Assembly: GCA_018524725.1 (NCBI GenBank)
Contig: JAEUWP010000344.1
Location: forward strand, 1 to 64,000
DNA from: Podaxis mareebaensis
Lineage: Eukaryota > Basidiomycota > Agaricomycetes > Agaricales > Agaricaceae
Length of the DNA: 64,000 bases
Direction of reading: 5' to 3'
Shown here: one piece after another, positions 48,548 to 60,349 of the stretch
Layout: each line of letters opens with the position of its first letter
Position numbering within the stretch: the stretch's first letter is position 1
The notes under the pieces: generated by a model
What the model was told of the DNA's origin: nothing
The model's input: the letters and a program-made list of their open reading frames with translations, nothing else
Database searches by the model: none
Made by a program: the position numbers and the translations under genes

Positions 48548-51500
48548 ATGGCTAGTCCTGCCAATAATGCCACACATTCTTCCATCAAACCAATAGATAA
48601 GACATCCATTCACCGTATCACCTCTGGTCAAGTTGTTATCGATCTCCAAACAGCTGTCAAAGAGCTCATTGAAAACAGTCTGGATGCTGGGGCGACAAAT
48701 ATCGGTGAGCCTGGTCTTACGGTGTTCTCCAATCGTCTCAAACTCTGTATGACATTTAGAGGTCCGATTCAAACAGTATGGCCTAGTGAGCATTGAGGTC
48801 GTCGACAATGGTACAGGAATCGCAGAGGAAGATTACGACTCCATTGGTATGTTCTAACGGGAGTTCGGCGTGCAGACTTGTTACTAATTTCGCTATTCCA
48901 GGTTTGAAACACCATACGTCTAAACTGGCCACATACGCGGATCTCACGGAACTGCGGTCATTTGGCTTTCGTGGCGAGGCCCTGTCATCTCTATGTGCCC
49001 TTTGCCAGTCGGTTCAAATCACGACCTCGGTGCATCCTCCCGTAGGGACTTGTTTAGACTTGGATGTTAGTGGCAGGGTCAAGTCTCGCAAAACAGTGGC
49101 ACGACCGGTGCGAACCTACCTAATGTGTTTCATTGTAACGATTGTTAACCTATCTCAGAAAGGCACGACGGTCACCTTGAAGGGTCTATTTAGTACTCTC
49201 CCTGTGCGGCGGAAGGAGCTTGAGAGGAACATCAAGAGAGAGTTCGCCAAAGCACTCGGATTGTTGAATGCATACGCACTCCTTCCTTGTGCGGTGGAAC
49301 CGGGTGTTCGTTTGAGTGTTACCAATCAACTGGATAAAGGTGCAAAGTCACAGTTGCTCAGCACACAAGGAACCCCTTCAATACGGACATCCGTGACTGC
49401 TCTATGGGGTCCCAAAGCGCTCGACAATATTGTGGACTTGGATCTCAGTATGGAGGTTGAAAGGGAGCGGGGAAGCAGGAGAGTTGCGTGAGTCAGATTT
49501 ATCGTTCGCTGACCCTAAATAACGCGTCTCCCTAGCTCCCAAACTTTGTCTTCCGTTGATGAAGAACCGTTGCAAGTACGCGTTCGGGGTCTGATTTCCA
49601 AGTTCAACATCGCTTGCGGAAGAACGGGAACGGATAGGCAGTTCTTTTACGTGAATGGTCGGCCTTGTACACTCAACAAGGCAAGGATATGGTTTTAAAG
49701 GTCCGACAAACCCCCTCATAGTCATCAAAATACAGATTCAGAAGACCTTTAATGAAGTGTACCGATCTTTTAATGCTACCCAATCGCCGTTCATCGTTGC
49801 GGACTTCATTTTACCGACTGGTGTGTTAAGGCTCACGTACTGTTTGCTTCAGACTGATTTGTGCGCTATTTCAGATGCTTGTGATATCAACGTCTCTCCA
49901 GACAAACGAACGATTTTTCTACATAGTGAAGGCAATATGATCACAGCACTGAAGGTACGTTCATCTCTCTGCATTATTGGCATTACTAATGCATGCGATA
50001 GCTGGCTCTCGAGAAGCATTTCAATCCTGCAAGATCTACCTTCGACGTTGTACCAACACAGGTCAAAACTGTCAAAACTGTCCAAACATCTCTCGATCAA
50101 CCCTCAACCCCTAAGCTGAGAGTAACTGTCACAAACAATATGTTACGATATTGCCAGCGCTCGGCCACTTCATCCGATGGATCAGACCAATCCGTATCAG
50201 CAGCGGCCTCTAGCGATCTTATTGCAGAACCATTGAATGATCAACCCAACCCTACCACCAAGACACCGCTATTTATCCCAGATCCCGATGACGATTTACC
50301 TTCGGCACTGTCTTGCGTTGAAAGCTTATCTGACCTTCAGAATGAGCCAATGTCCATTGATTCCGGGTCGAAAAACGTGCAACCCCAGGACGACCGGGAA
50401 CGCCATGATGGGGAGATTATCATTGACACAACACGGGCATCGTGGAATCGACAATCCTCCTCACAGATCATTTCCGACTCCCAAGAGACACCGACCATCA
50501 CCGAAAGCACCGGAGAAGAGACCAACAATCCGCTTCGGAGTCTTGCCGAGTGCAGGGATGCAATAGGAGGCAAGGATCCTGATCAAGGTTCCGACATTGA
50601 GGAGCGCTCGCCGAAGAGGCAAAAATCTCAGCCAAAGACGCTCGAAGCTTGGATATCTACTAAACCTGCCTCGCTTTCTGGAAAGGCGAGGGGCAGTAGT
50701 GCTACAGATGAAGTTGTCACAAGGGGCCAACTATCCACAAATGGAACCCGCTCGACGTCGCAAAGCAAAATTCGAGAAGGGAAGATGAGTATGCACAAGT
50801 TCTTGTCTGGTTTTGCTTCTGGATCCCAAGTCGGTAGTCAAATGAAGCGGGCAAGGGAGATGGTCAGCGAAGAGGTGCAAGAGGACGTAGAGATGGAGGA
50901 AGGGGTAGAGGAGGAGGGAGGAGTACAGGAGGAGGGAGGAGTACAGGAGGAGGAAGGAGTACAGGAGGAGGAAGGAGTACAGGAGGAGGACCAACAGCTA
51001 ACCCCCAACTCTGAAGTTCCCGCCGTGGGTGAAGTCGCCGATGCGTCTCCCTCATCTATACAATCCGAAAGCGTTCAGGAACAAAATCTCGTCCGACCCC
51101 CAACGGAACACGATCATGTTCATAGTGACGCCGAAGTGGATGACTTGGACGCATCATCGGTCCTCAGTTCTGTTCAAAACAGTATTTCGTCGAGTTCCTC
51201 TGTCCCTCGAGAAGAGCCAATATCTCGACCAGAAATAATTAGCAGCAGCGTCTGCAACGATATCACTGTCAAATTCAGTCTAGACAGAGTCAAAGCCAAC
51301 TGGTCCAGGTTAATGACGGCCAGATTGACGGATCAACTCTCAATCGGCCGCGATGATGGTGATATATTGGAGGATGCTGGGCTGACCAATACCGAGAACG
51401 AAGCTCGAGCGGCCGAGGTACTCTCGCGTATCATCGACAAGACAGATTTCTCCACGATGGAAGTAGCCGGACAGTTCAACCTCGGATTCATCATTGCGAG

Positions 51501-52252
51501 AAGAGTGAAGACAGATCCTCTCTCCGGTCGCGCGATGGATGATCTTTTCATCGTGGATCAACATGCAGCCGATGAGAAATATAATTTCGAAAACCTCCAA
51601 CAGACTACCAACATCCAATCTCAGAAGCTATTCCAGTCCGTGGCTACACCTGATCGTATTCCCATGCAATTGCTGACACATTCTTATAGGCCTCGGTCAC
51701 TTGAGCTAACAGCAGCCGATGAGTTGGTTGCTACGGAGAATATCGACGTTCTCAGGAAGAACGGCTTCGAAATTGATATGGACGAGACTGCCCCCTCGGG
51801 GACCCGATTGACGTTGATCGCACAACCTGTCAGTAAGAGTACCGTTTTTGATATCAGAGGTAATGGCCTTTTTACCCTCCTATCTGTCCAGTTGTTGACT
51901 ATTGGGGCAGATCTCGAAGAACTCATCCATTTAATGCGAGATAGGCCAAATGGACAGATGGTCAGGTGCTCCAAAGCACGCACCATGTTTGCTATGAGAG
52001 CCTGTAGGAAGAGCATCATGATCGGGATGCCGTTGAACCGACACCAGATGCAGAGCGTGAGGATTTGTACTCCGATTTCCCCAGAGACTTCGCGCTGATT
52101 ACGTGCCCTAACAGGTTGTGCGGCACATGGGTACAATGGATCAGCCGTGGAACTGTCCACATGGACGACCAACCATGCGACACTTGGCGGATTTAGATGG
52201 TGTGAGACGAGAGATAAAGGAAGTGGACTGGAAGAAGCTGACGACCCCATGA
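48548..52252 (+). CDS. PMS1: DNA mismatch repair protein PMS1 (MutL homologue)
   Basis: GHKL ATPase motifs: [16 protein letters not shown] (motif I), [39 protein letters not shown] (motif III) and [20 protein letters not shown]. The transducer domain reads [20 protein letters not shown] and [18 protein letters not shown] disordered Ser/Glu-rich linker follows. The C-terminal endonuclease domain has [16 protein letters not shown], the metal motif [24 protein letters not shown] and the closing CPHGRP motif ([17 protein letters not shown]). All Pms1-type endonuclease motifs are therefore intact. A GC-AG intron (49681-49735) is required to keep frame. The last intron (GTGAGG...CTAACAG near 52060-52113) places the stop at 52250-52252. 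Confidence 0.95.
50905..50990 (+). repeat. 18-bp coding minisatellite in the PMS1 linker
   Basis: Four to five copies of GGAGGAGTACAGGAGGAG encode the six-residue unit Gly-(Gly/Glu)-Val-Gln-Glu-Glu. Length changes would stay in frame, so copy number could vary among strains without destroying PMS1. Confidence 0.8.
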
Positions 52253-52404
52253 TGATCTTATTTGGATATATCTAGTATGCTTTCTCTCTCCTTGATCTAT
52301 TTGTAGGTTTTCTGTTAAGTATCGATGCTATTCACCAACGGAGCTTCAAGAGTTTAATAAGAGGGTCCCGCAGTGTCTTGATCATTTCCCACAACAGCGA
52401 GTCC

Positions 52405-53725
52405 ATGTCCATCCATTCTATCAAGCGCGATCAATGCCATTTAGTCTGGGACAAAAGGTGTATTTCGTCTCGTGCCTCTTGAAGTTTGGGGTTTAGCTCA
52501 TCCCACGACACACAGCCTTAAGCCTGTCTTGCGCATTCAGTCCGGGGAGACCGTTACCTTCGACTGCCTCGATGCCTCGAATGGTCAAATTACGCCATCT
52601 TCTACTTCTGCCACCATTGGAAATCTTGTTTTCTCTCAACTTGATCAAGTGTGTGGGCCGGTCTACGTCGAAGGCGCTCTTCCAGGAGACACTCTCCAAG
52701 TTGATGTTATCGGCCTCGAGACTGCAGAATGGGGATGGACGGGCATTATTCCTGGATTTGGCCTCCTGGCAGACGAATTTCCGGAGCCAAACCTCAAGAT
52801 TTGGAACCTCGAGCCTGCAAAAGAGGGATCAGGAGGAGAGCGGGGCTATGCTTGGTTTGACAGGGCTAAAGGGATAAAAGTGCCCCTTCAGCCATTCATG
52901 GGAGAAATGGGTGTCGCTCGGGGAATTGAAGGCCAATGGTCGACTATACCCCCATATAATACGGGCGGAAACCTGGATACAAAGTATTTATATGCTGGAT
53001 CACAGCTGTTTTTGCCCATTGAGGTCGAAGGTGCACTGTTTTCAATTGGGGTTGGTCTTGTCGTTTGAACGATCAAGTCATCTTCTGAATCACCGCTCAG
53101 GACGGGCATGCAGCACAAGGGGATGGAGGTTTGTGTTATGTCACCTTTCGAAATTGGACACCCTAACTCCACTGCGCGGCGACAAATAGAAATATGCGGT
53201 AAGCCCAAGTGGTAGATCAAAACACTGATTTCCATCTGACTTTTGTAATAATGCTCAGGAACCGCTATTGAGACACCGATGAAAGTCACTGTAAAGTTGA
53301 CTGCCCGCAAGGACCGGCCTTACACGCGGACACCTCATTTTCGCTTCCATAACTCAAAGGCTCTCAATACACAGACTAGCAGTCCGGACGAGTATTACTG
53401 CGTCACCGGGATTGATCCGGACCTTCGAGAGGCGACGCGATCAGCTGCTCGTAACATGATTGAATTCCTAGGTGTTGAGCACGGTTTGAATAGAGTCGAA
53501 GCCTACATGCTATGTAGTGTCGCGGCTGACCTGAGAATGCTTGAAGTGGTAAGTATGGCGTCCCTTTATTTGATGCACTCACGCTCAATAGCTTGTCTTG
53601 TGTGCTAAGGTGGACATGCCGAACTATACAGTGAGTTAACCTCAGATTGCTTCTTTGATCATGTTTTATCCCCTGATTTTCTGCAGATTGGGATGATGAT
53701 TTCTCGATCAATTTTCCATCATTGA
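52405..53725 (+). CDS. Acetamidase/formamidase (FmdA/AmdA family)
   Basis: Hydrolyses formamide or short-chain amides to ammonia and acid. The start MSIHSIKRDQCHLVWDK joins through GTGTAT (52458) and CACAG (52515) to SLKPVLRIQSGETVTFDCLD, recovering the family's standard H-x-W...S-x-x-P start. Further blocks: QVCGPVYVEGALPGDTLQVD, GWTGIIPGFGLLADEFP, PFMGEMGVA, TGGNLDTKYLYAGSQLFLPI, EGALFSIGDGHAAQGDGEIC, GTAIETPMKVTV and VDMPNYTIGMMISRSIF. The DGHAAQGDGE metal/catalytic region is assembled from three exons, the middle one only 9 nt (53190-53198). The apparent 199-codon frame starting at 52472 begins at GTG inside an intron and is not the true start. Confidence 0.9.
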
Positions 53726-54419
53726 TGATGCATGGGTAGTGCGGTCCGCGCCAATTGAATCATGGGCGTTTATTTTCTGCCGAATAAACTGACTTTTGCA
53801 TGGATCATTTGCTACATTACATTTGATTGCCGTGAACAACGAATGGCTCTGTGCATGTCCCAGCGATGAATAGTGATATGACATCGGCAACGCCACTAGA
53901 AGCGAGTGGCGTTGAGAGGTACACCTTCGGGGGCTTCGAAGATAAATTTTCGCTCCAGGTAAGAAGAATGATTGATGTTTTCCATGGTCCGACGAAGGCG
54001 CAGAAATAGAAATTTGCACTGTGCCTTGGCATACCCGATGATTTATTTGTCGTCGCTGACAATGTTCAAGGGACCATGTTTCGGCCTCGGGGGCATGGGC
54101 CAGGCGTAACCTAGGCGTAACCTAAGTAGTACAAGATCCCTGATGCCAAATGCGTAAGCTTACGGGGGTGATCTGGAAGGGAATCCCGGTTGCATCAAGA
54201 ACGCATCATGGTTGGTTACGCCATCCCAGGGTACATATCAATAACCCCATGTGGCAACAGGATACCAACAGATGATAATATATACGAGATCTGTTGCATT
54301 TCATTTGCGGCTGTGAGCGTCTCTTCCCTTCGCATTTTCGCCTTCTACATCCACCCTGGAATTCTTTGGTTTCACAAGCACACGCTATCAAGAAGCCCGT
54401 CGTGTAAAAGATTGGCGAA
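53726..54419. other. Intergenic, no gene seen
   Basis: Contains a direct duplication GCGTAACCTAG/GCGTAACCTAA near 54105-54125 and an otherwise featureless stretch before the G-alpha start. Confidence 0.4.
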
Positions 54420-56703
54420 ATGACTGCTCAACCTCACATTCCCCACAGTAGACTCAAACGCATGTCTATGCCAGCATCCGTCTCAGCGTCTCCTCCCTCC
54501 CCGACTATCAATCCATTCTATGCACGATGGTCAAGTTCCCCAATGCCCGGAGAGACAGAGGAACAAGCGGCTGCTAGAGTCAAGGCGTTTCAGGAGGCGG
54601 TGAAGAGAAGCAGGGAGATTGACGACAGCCTACAGGAAACCAAGAAGCTGTTGGAACAAAGGAAGAAGGCAGTTAAGATCTTACTGCTAGGTGTGTAGTA
54701 TGGCATGTGGAACGGAGACGCTATACTCACCTCGATGAGTAGGTCAGTCGGAGAGTGGAAAGGTATGTTCCCAGGCGCTGTTCGCCAAGTAAACAAAGCT
54801 CACCAGCCAACCAGAGTTCTGTCCTGAAGAGTCCGTCTACTATTCCTCTCATTCAAGCTCGAAATTCATGCTTTCTCTGCAGACTTCCAGTTGGCTTTTG
54901 CACCCCGCCATTTCGAGGCTGAACGTTTGACATGGAAGCTGGTCATTCAGCTCAACCTCATCAGGCATGCCTTTTAAGCTATTTCATATTCTCCTCGTGC
55001 TGACAATATGCCGGTGTAGTAACATCCGAGCTATCATTGAGACCCTCAAGGCAGAATGGGATCCCGCAACTCCAACGACGCCGGTAGACGCGAGCCCTGC
55101 CATCCGCAACTTCCGTCGAATTCGTCTTAGCCTATCGCCGTTATTCATCATCGAAAACAACCTCATGCGAATGCTCGCACCCGAAACGAAGGACCCCACG
55201 AGGGACGTTTGTGTGCGCGCTGGAAGTGGGTGGAAAGCCTTACTTCAAGCCCAACGCCGCAGGCAACCCGCTCAGGCTTCGCCCAAGCGGAATGATAATA
55301 GTTCGACTGGAGCCTACTCTATGATAACAACCGGGACTAGAGCAGGTTTGGGAGTCAGGAGGCATTCTCATACATCGTTAAACAGTGAGAGTGACCCTAG
55401 TCAGGCGTTGACCGCTCAACGTGAAGAGATTTTGTGGCTTTGGAGGGACGTAGAGGTTCGAAGTGTGTTGCGAAGGCGGGGCGTTAGGCTGGAGGAAACG
55501 GCCGGATTGTAAGCGCACCCCTTGTAATCTCGGACCGTGCGCCGCTGATATTGCGTTAGTTTCATGAATGACGCCGAACGAATCGCTACAGCTGATTACG
55601 TTCCCTCCGACTGTAAGTGATCTTTATGGGGAAGGCAGTGTTGGGCTTGATAGACTCCTTAGCCGATATCATTCGTGCTCGGCTGCGCACAATCGGTGTC
55701 GAGGAACACCATTTCGTTGTTGAGAAAGGGGGAGACGCCGGTTCCGACGTATATATCACAGATGTGGGTGGTAGCAGAAGTCAGGTGAATGGCTTAGCTC
55801 TTTCTTAGCCATGTTCCTACGCTAATCACTTTGTTTCAGCGAGCCTCGTGGGTGCCGTATTTCGACGACGGTAAGTCGGTAATTGCGTGGTCGTAAAATA
55901 TAGCTGAAACTTGGATAGTGCAAGCAATCCTCTTTCTTGCGCCCCTGGCTTTCAACCAAACTTTGGAAGAAGATCCACGTGTCAATAGGCTCGTGCGTCA
56001 CTACCCTTCCTATGCGTCATCAGCTTGGACACTGACTCAGGAAGAACCAATAGGAAGACAGCTTAAACCTATGGCGTGAAATATGCGCAAACAGATTGCT
56101 AGCTGGAGCTAATCTCATTCTCTTCTTCAACAAGGCAAGCTTATCCTCTACCTCGGATTCTGTCTTGTAAGCTTCTGCTGATGGTTGTCTATATGTTATG
56201 TAGAAAGATGTATTAACATCCACGCTCGCTTCTGGCGTACAAGTTAAACGATATGTTCCCAGCTATGGGGATGCCCCAAATGATGTTCCTAACGTGACAA
56301 AGTGTCAGCCGTCGCCATCCTTCTCTGCTTCTCTCCCTTCTCACGTAACACTTTCGTTCTGCCACAGACTTCAAAGACAAATTTAAGTCGTATCATGTAC
56401 GCGGCTGTGATTCGTCTTGAATCTCATTTGTTGAGACGCTCACACGTTTGATCTTGCAGAAACGTTTGTCTCCTACTACACGACCCTTTATGTGCTATGA
56501 GACGTCTGCTATAGTAAGCCGCTATTGTCCTCGATGTCGTTGCGTAAAGAATATCTAATTATGACATAGGATATCAAGTCTATGACAGTGCTTCTCATCG
56601 GTGGTACGTCTACTTTTGGCTGCACCGTCTGACATTTACCGACTTTCCTACAGTAAGGGAGTCCATATTACGACAACATCTAAAAAACGGAGAGATGATC
56701 TAA
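54420..56703 (+). CDS. Divergent heterotrimeric G-protein alpha subunit
   Basis: P-loop KILLLGQSESGKSSVLKNFQ (spread over four exons), AERLTWKLVIQLNLISNIRA, switch I RARLRTIGVEEHHF with the arginine finger and Thr present, switch II DVGGSRSQRASWVPYFDD, AILFLAPLAFNQTLEEDPRV, base-binding FFNKKDVLTSTLASGVQV (NKKD) and C-terminal TSAIDIKSMTVLLIGVRE. The switch II catalytic Gln (DVGGQ in canonical G-alpha) is Ser. The N-terminus is extended by ~60-80 disordered residues and lacks the MGxxxS myristoylation site; a ~70-residue insert sits in the helical domain. Basidiomycetes have an expanded clade of such atypical G-alphas, and GTP hydrolysis is expected to be slow. Two introns need GC donors (54965, 56135). 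Confidence 0.85.
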
Positions 56704-58048
56704 GCCCTCACAAAGTCCGGCTACGATCGTCTTCTGGCTAAACCACACGGCTCACCGCTATTGGAAGCTCGACTTGTTTCCTTTCTTCATGACACGGTTT
56801 CCATGAGAACATGCGCTTCGATTTTCTCTCTTTCTAATGACCTCTCTATCTCGCGTCGGCTTTGCTGTTAATGGCTGTTTGTAATGTTATTGGTCATGTT
56901 TGTCAGATACCTTCGTATATCTACCTTGCTGTGTTGTATCGCCCATATCATGTATCTTACCCCTTATTCCCTGTGGCCATTCTAACGATCAGACTCCGAG
57001 TTTCTTGTCTCAAATGGAAGTCGAGAAATATCCTTACACTCACACTCCAGTATCTCCAATGTGCATGGATCAGCTGGACAATCTTTCTTGACAACCCATC
57101 AAACCCAAGGTGTCACTCTCTGTCATGTGCAACTATGAGCTTTATTTGACACTACTCACTGGTTATCTGCTCCCAAGCATTTCCTTAGACTGAGAATATT
57201 AAGATTTCAGCCCCACAACAGTGCCACCGTCTAAGGACCGTCGGCTCGATCAGGAATAGCACGGGAGATGTCTATCACCGAAGCCACCCTGTGGTATAAA
57301 AAGCCAGGAAGCCTCGAGGGAATTTGATCTGTAGTCAATGCCCCAGAACCGTTCTGAATACTACTTAGATGATGGCGTAGACAACGGAGCCAATATGAAG
57401 ACCTCGGACGGTCATTGGTGTGTCTTACGTTTGCATGGGGGCACCTCGCCCTCCTCCCGTAACCGCCAACTGTCGAGGACAGATACACATCTAACTTCGG
57501 ATTCCGATTATATTACTGCGTATATCAGCACCATGGATCCAGAGGATATGGGCTGTGATGCATGATCTATCATTCAAGCAAGAACAAGAATATTCAATGT
57601 CAGCATTATAAGTAGGGATAGCGTGCAGCGCGATCCACCACTTCTTTTCATGATTAATGAATCCAGTAGTCCGTGGTTGCCGGATTCTGAGGGTTGCAAC
57701 CTTAGGACAGGCATAGCACCCGTTGTCCATCCCTGCAAGTCATGCTCTTTATAATTGATCGTGGTTCGTCGGGTGGAGATATCGGACGACCTTGTAAGAG
57801 AATTCGAGCTCGAGTATGAAGTTGAGTAATGAAACGGCGAGGCGGTTTATAAGTCCTGTCGGATTTATACACCCGTCATCGGATGGATCGGGTCCGCTGA
57901 CTCATCGGAATTTGAAGCCGGTGATGTGATGATTTATTGATTTTTAGGATCAGCTGGGTTCGTTTATCTGATAACTCTCATCAGCCTCTCTTGTATGGGC
58001 AGTATCCTCTCTCTTATATCATCCTTCGTCTCCAGTCCTAGACCTGCT
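56704..58048. other. Intergenic, no supported gene
   Basis: Frames around 56862-57149 and 57231-57730 look hydrophobic or low-complexity but have no start context, splice chain or family motif. Confidence 0.4.
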
Positions 58049-59842
58049 ATGTCAAATAATAACCAACGAACACCACCAAACAAGACTGTCGTGGTCCTTG
58101 GGGGAGCATATGGGGGTCAGTTCCTGTGGTACTTTACCTGTGTCCATTGGCCCAAGCAATATTTTTAGGTGTTCGTGCAGCGCAGATTCTCGCCGCTGGA
58201 ATTCCAGCTGGATGGAGGATAATATTAATAGATAGGAACAGGTGAACGCCCTCGTCTTTCAAGTACTAGCTGTGTAACTTATATCCTTCTTAGCCATGTC
58301 AATCGTTCGTTTTCACTTTCGACGCTTGATGCAATTGCTGAAGTTCTAAATTTGACTCAGACGTATATGTTATGCCTCGTTTCTCCGTTCTCCCGAACCA
58401 TGAGTACAAAGCCTGTAAGTGAGCTTTCATAAACCCCATTCTCTATCAACTGCATTGACATATCAAAAACCCCAGTTGTGCCATATACCAGAGTCTTCTT
58501 GAAGGATCCCGAGTCAATCCCTCACCTACACCTTCAAGCACACGTTATTTCTCTCAACAAGAACCATGTAACATTAAATAAAGCGTTCCCAGAGCATGGC
58601 ATCCACTCACCCACAATCTACTTCGATTATGCTATTTATGCTCTCGGCTCTCACTTGCCTGCACCTCTGGACCTGTGGGGATCACCCGCCGACCCAGACG
58701 ATAAGTCTAGTATACGATACGACGGGGAAAAGTCTGAAGGTACCGCCTGGTTGAGGGTGAAGCAAGATTTGATCGAGGCTGCGCCAACGGTTTTGGTAGT
58801 TGGGGGAGGAGCTCTCGGAATCCGTGAGTTTTCTCTTACTTCGGCTTTGGAATGGACATGTTAAACTTTCAACGACAGAGTTTGCGACAGACATTGCGGC
58901 AATATACCCTAATAAGAAAGTCACCCTCCTTCATTCTCGGGATCGCCTTCTACCTCGTTTCGATGAAGCAATGCATATTGAGGGTGCGTGACCCGCCGTT
59001 GCAACCGTGCTTCATACTAGAATGTGTGATTTCATGATCTTAGCCTTGACCAGTCTGAAAGACGCTAGTGTTGAAGTCATACTAGGGGAACGCCTCGACC
59101 TCGGCTCTATAGAGGGTGGCAGAGGTATCACAAATATGATAACCGGGAGAAAGACCGTGCGAACGGCTAAAGGCAGAGATATTGAAGCCGATCTCCTGGT
59201 GAGTCGTCCTTGGCTATTAATCATTTATATGTTAACCCACCCGGATATTGGAAGATTCTTTGCACTGGACAAAAGCCAAACACGCAGGTCCTACAAACGT
59301 TTGACCCGAAGACCGTCAATCCAGAAAATTCATTGGCTCGGGTGCTACGGACAATGCAACTCACCACCCTTCCATCAACGCTGCCACGAACCACGAACTC
59401 CGAGAAACATGCAACGGAGGCAAAGGAAGAAGAAACAACACTATACCCAAATATTTTTGTTATTGGCGATGCCGCAGACGCATTCGGGGCCATACCCGCA
59501 GGCCATAACGCTTACTACCAGGTTTGTTGTCTGTCTTGGACGTTTCCTTGGACTACTTCGTTGAGACAGATCCGCTAGGGTGAAGTTGCTGCGCGGAATA
59601 TCGTTCGGTTAATCAAGGGCTTCGAGTCCTCAGACGAGAAGGATGAGTGTGTACCAGAGCCTCTGGAGCGGTATACGCCAGGCCCGCCAGCGATCAAGGT
59701 CACGCTCGGTCTGACGAAATACGTTTATCAACTCTCGGGCATGGTTGGGACGAAGAACGATGGTGTACCCGACTTGCAGGCGGCGGATGCGTGGCCTTTG
59801 TTTGGTATCAAGGTTACCAAAGATGAAGATATGATTCCATAG
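58049..59842 (+). CDS. AIF/FSP1-like FAD-dependent oxidoreductase
   Basis: Two Rossmann folds: N-terminal FAD site KTVVVLGGAYGGVRAAQILA and IILIDRNSHVNH; central NAD(P)H site APTVLVVGGGALGIQFATDI. Also VMPRFSVLPNHEYKAFVPYT, FDYAIYALGSHLPAP, LLHSRDRLLPRFDEAM, CTGQKPNTQVL and the second FAD motif NIFVIGDAADAFGAIPAGHN. This order fits the AIFM2/FSP1 (AMID) class, which reduces quinones with NAD(P)H. There is no signal peptide; a C-terminal segment (TLGLTKYVYQLSGM) precedes the stop. An 11-nt exon (58294-58304) is needed to join DRNS to VYVMPRF. The final intron at 59522-59579 reads into EVAARNIVRLIKGF. Confidence 0.85.
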
Positions 59843-60349
59843 GCGTTTACTTCTTCATATTCAGGAAATGGACAGTGTGTATTATACAGTATTATTGTGT
59901 ATTGATTTGCTGAGGTAGGTATATCGGTGAAAATGTGCTTTGAGAGTCATGTTGGTAGGGCGATTTACGGTTGCTGTGCCCATTGAATGTATAAGCCGTT
60001 GGAACATCACCGTGTATTTTTCGAAAGACGGTTAGCGGACTTAGTGATACCGTTGACCTTTCGAACCAACATTCTAATCCTCGCCTCATGATGCCGAACT
60101 GGTCTCGCCAGGTGCTGAGGGGTAGCGGAATATATACAGAAAATCTAATCTACAGCATTAAGGATAGCATAGTACAAGCGCGGATAAGCAAACGTAACGC
60201 CGAGAACAGGAACTACAAAATAAATATCATACGAAACGCCGAGATGTGAGCCATGAAACTGTTCAGTATTGTATCACTGTATACCAGATATCCTTGTAAA
60301 TGGGCAGAGGAAAGCGGGTTGTTGATCCACCTCGAATTAGGAGAGTTGA
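59843..60349. other. Convergent intergenic region
   Basis: Between the 3' ends of the oxidoreductase (plus) and the nucleotidyltransferase-like gene (minus). No gene seen. Confidence 0.4.

Noticed and set aside
52472..53068. Formamidase starting at 52472
   Set aside because: That codon is GTG and lies inside the first intron; splicing 52457 to 52516 gives the family's normal N-terminus from an ATG at 52405.
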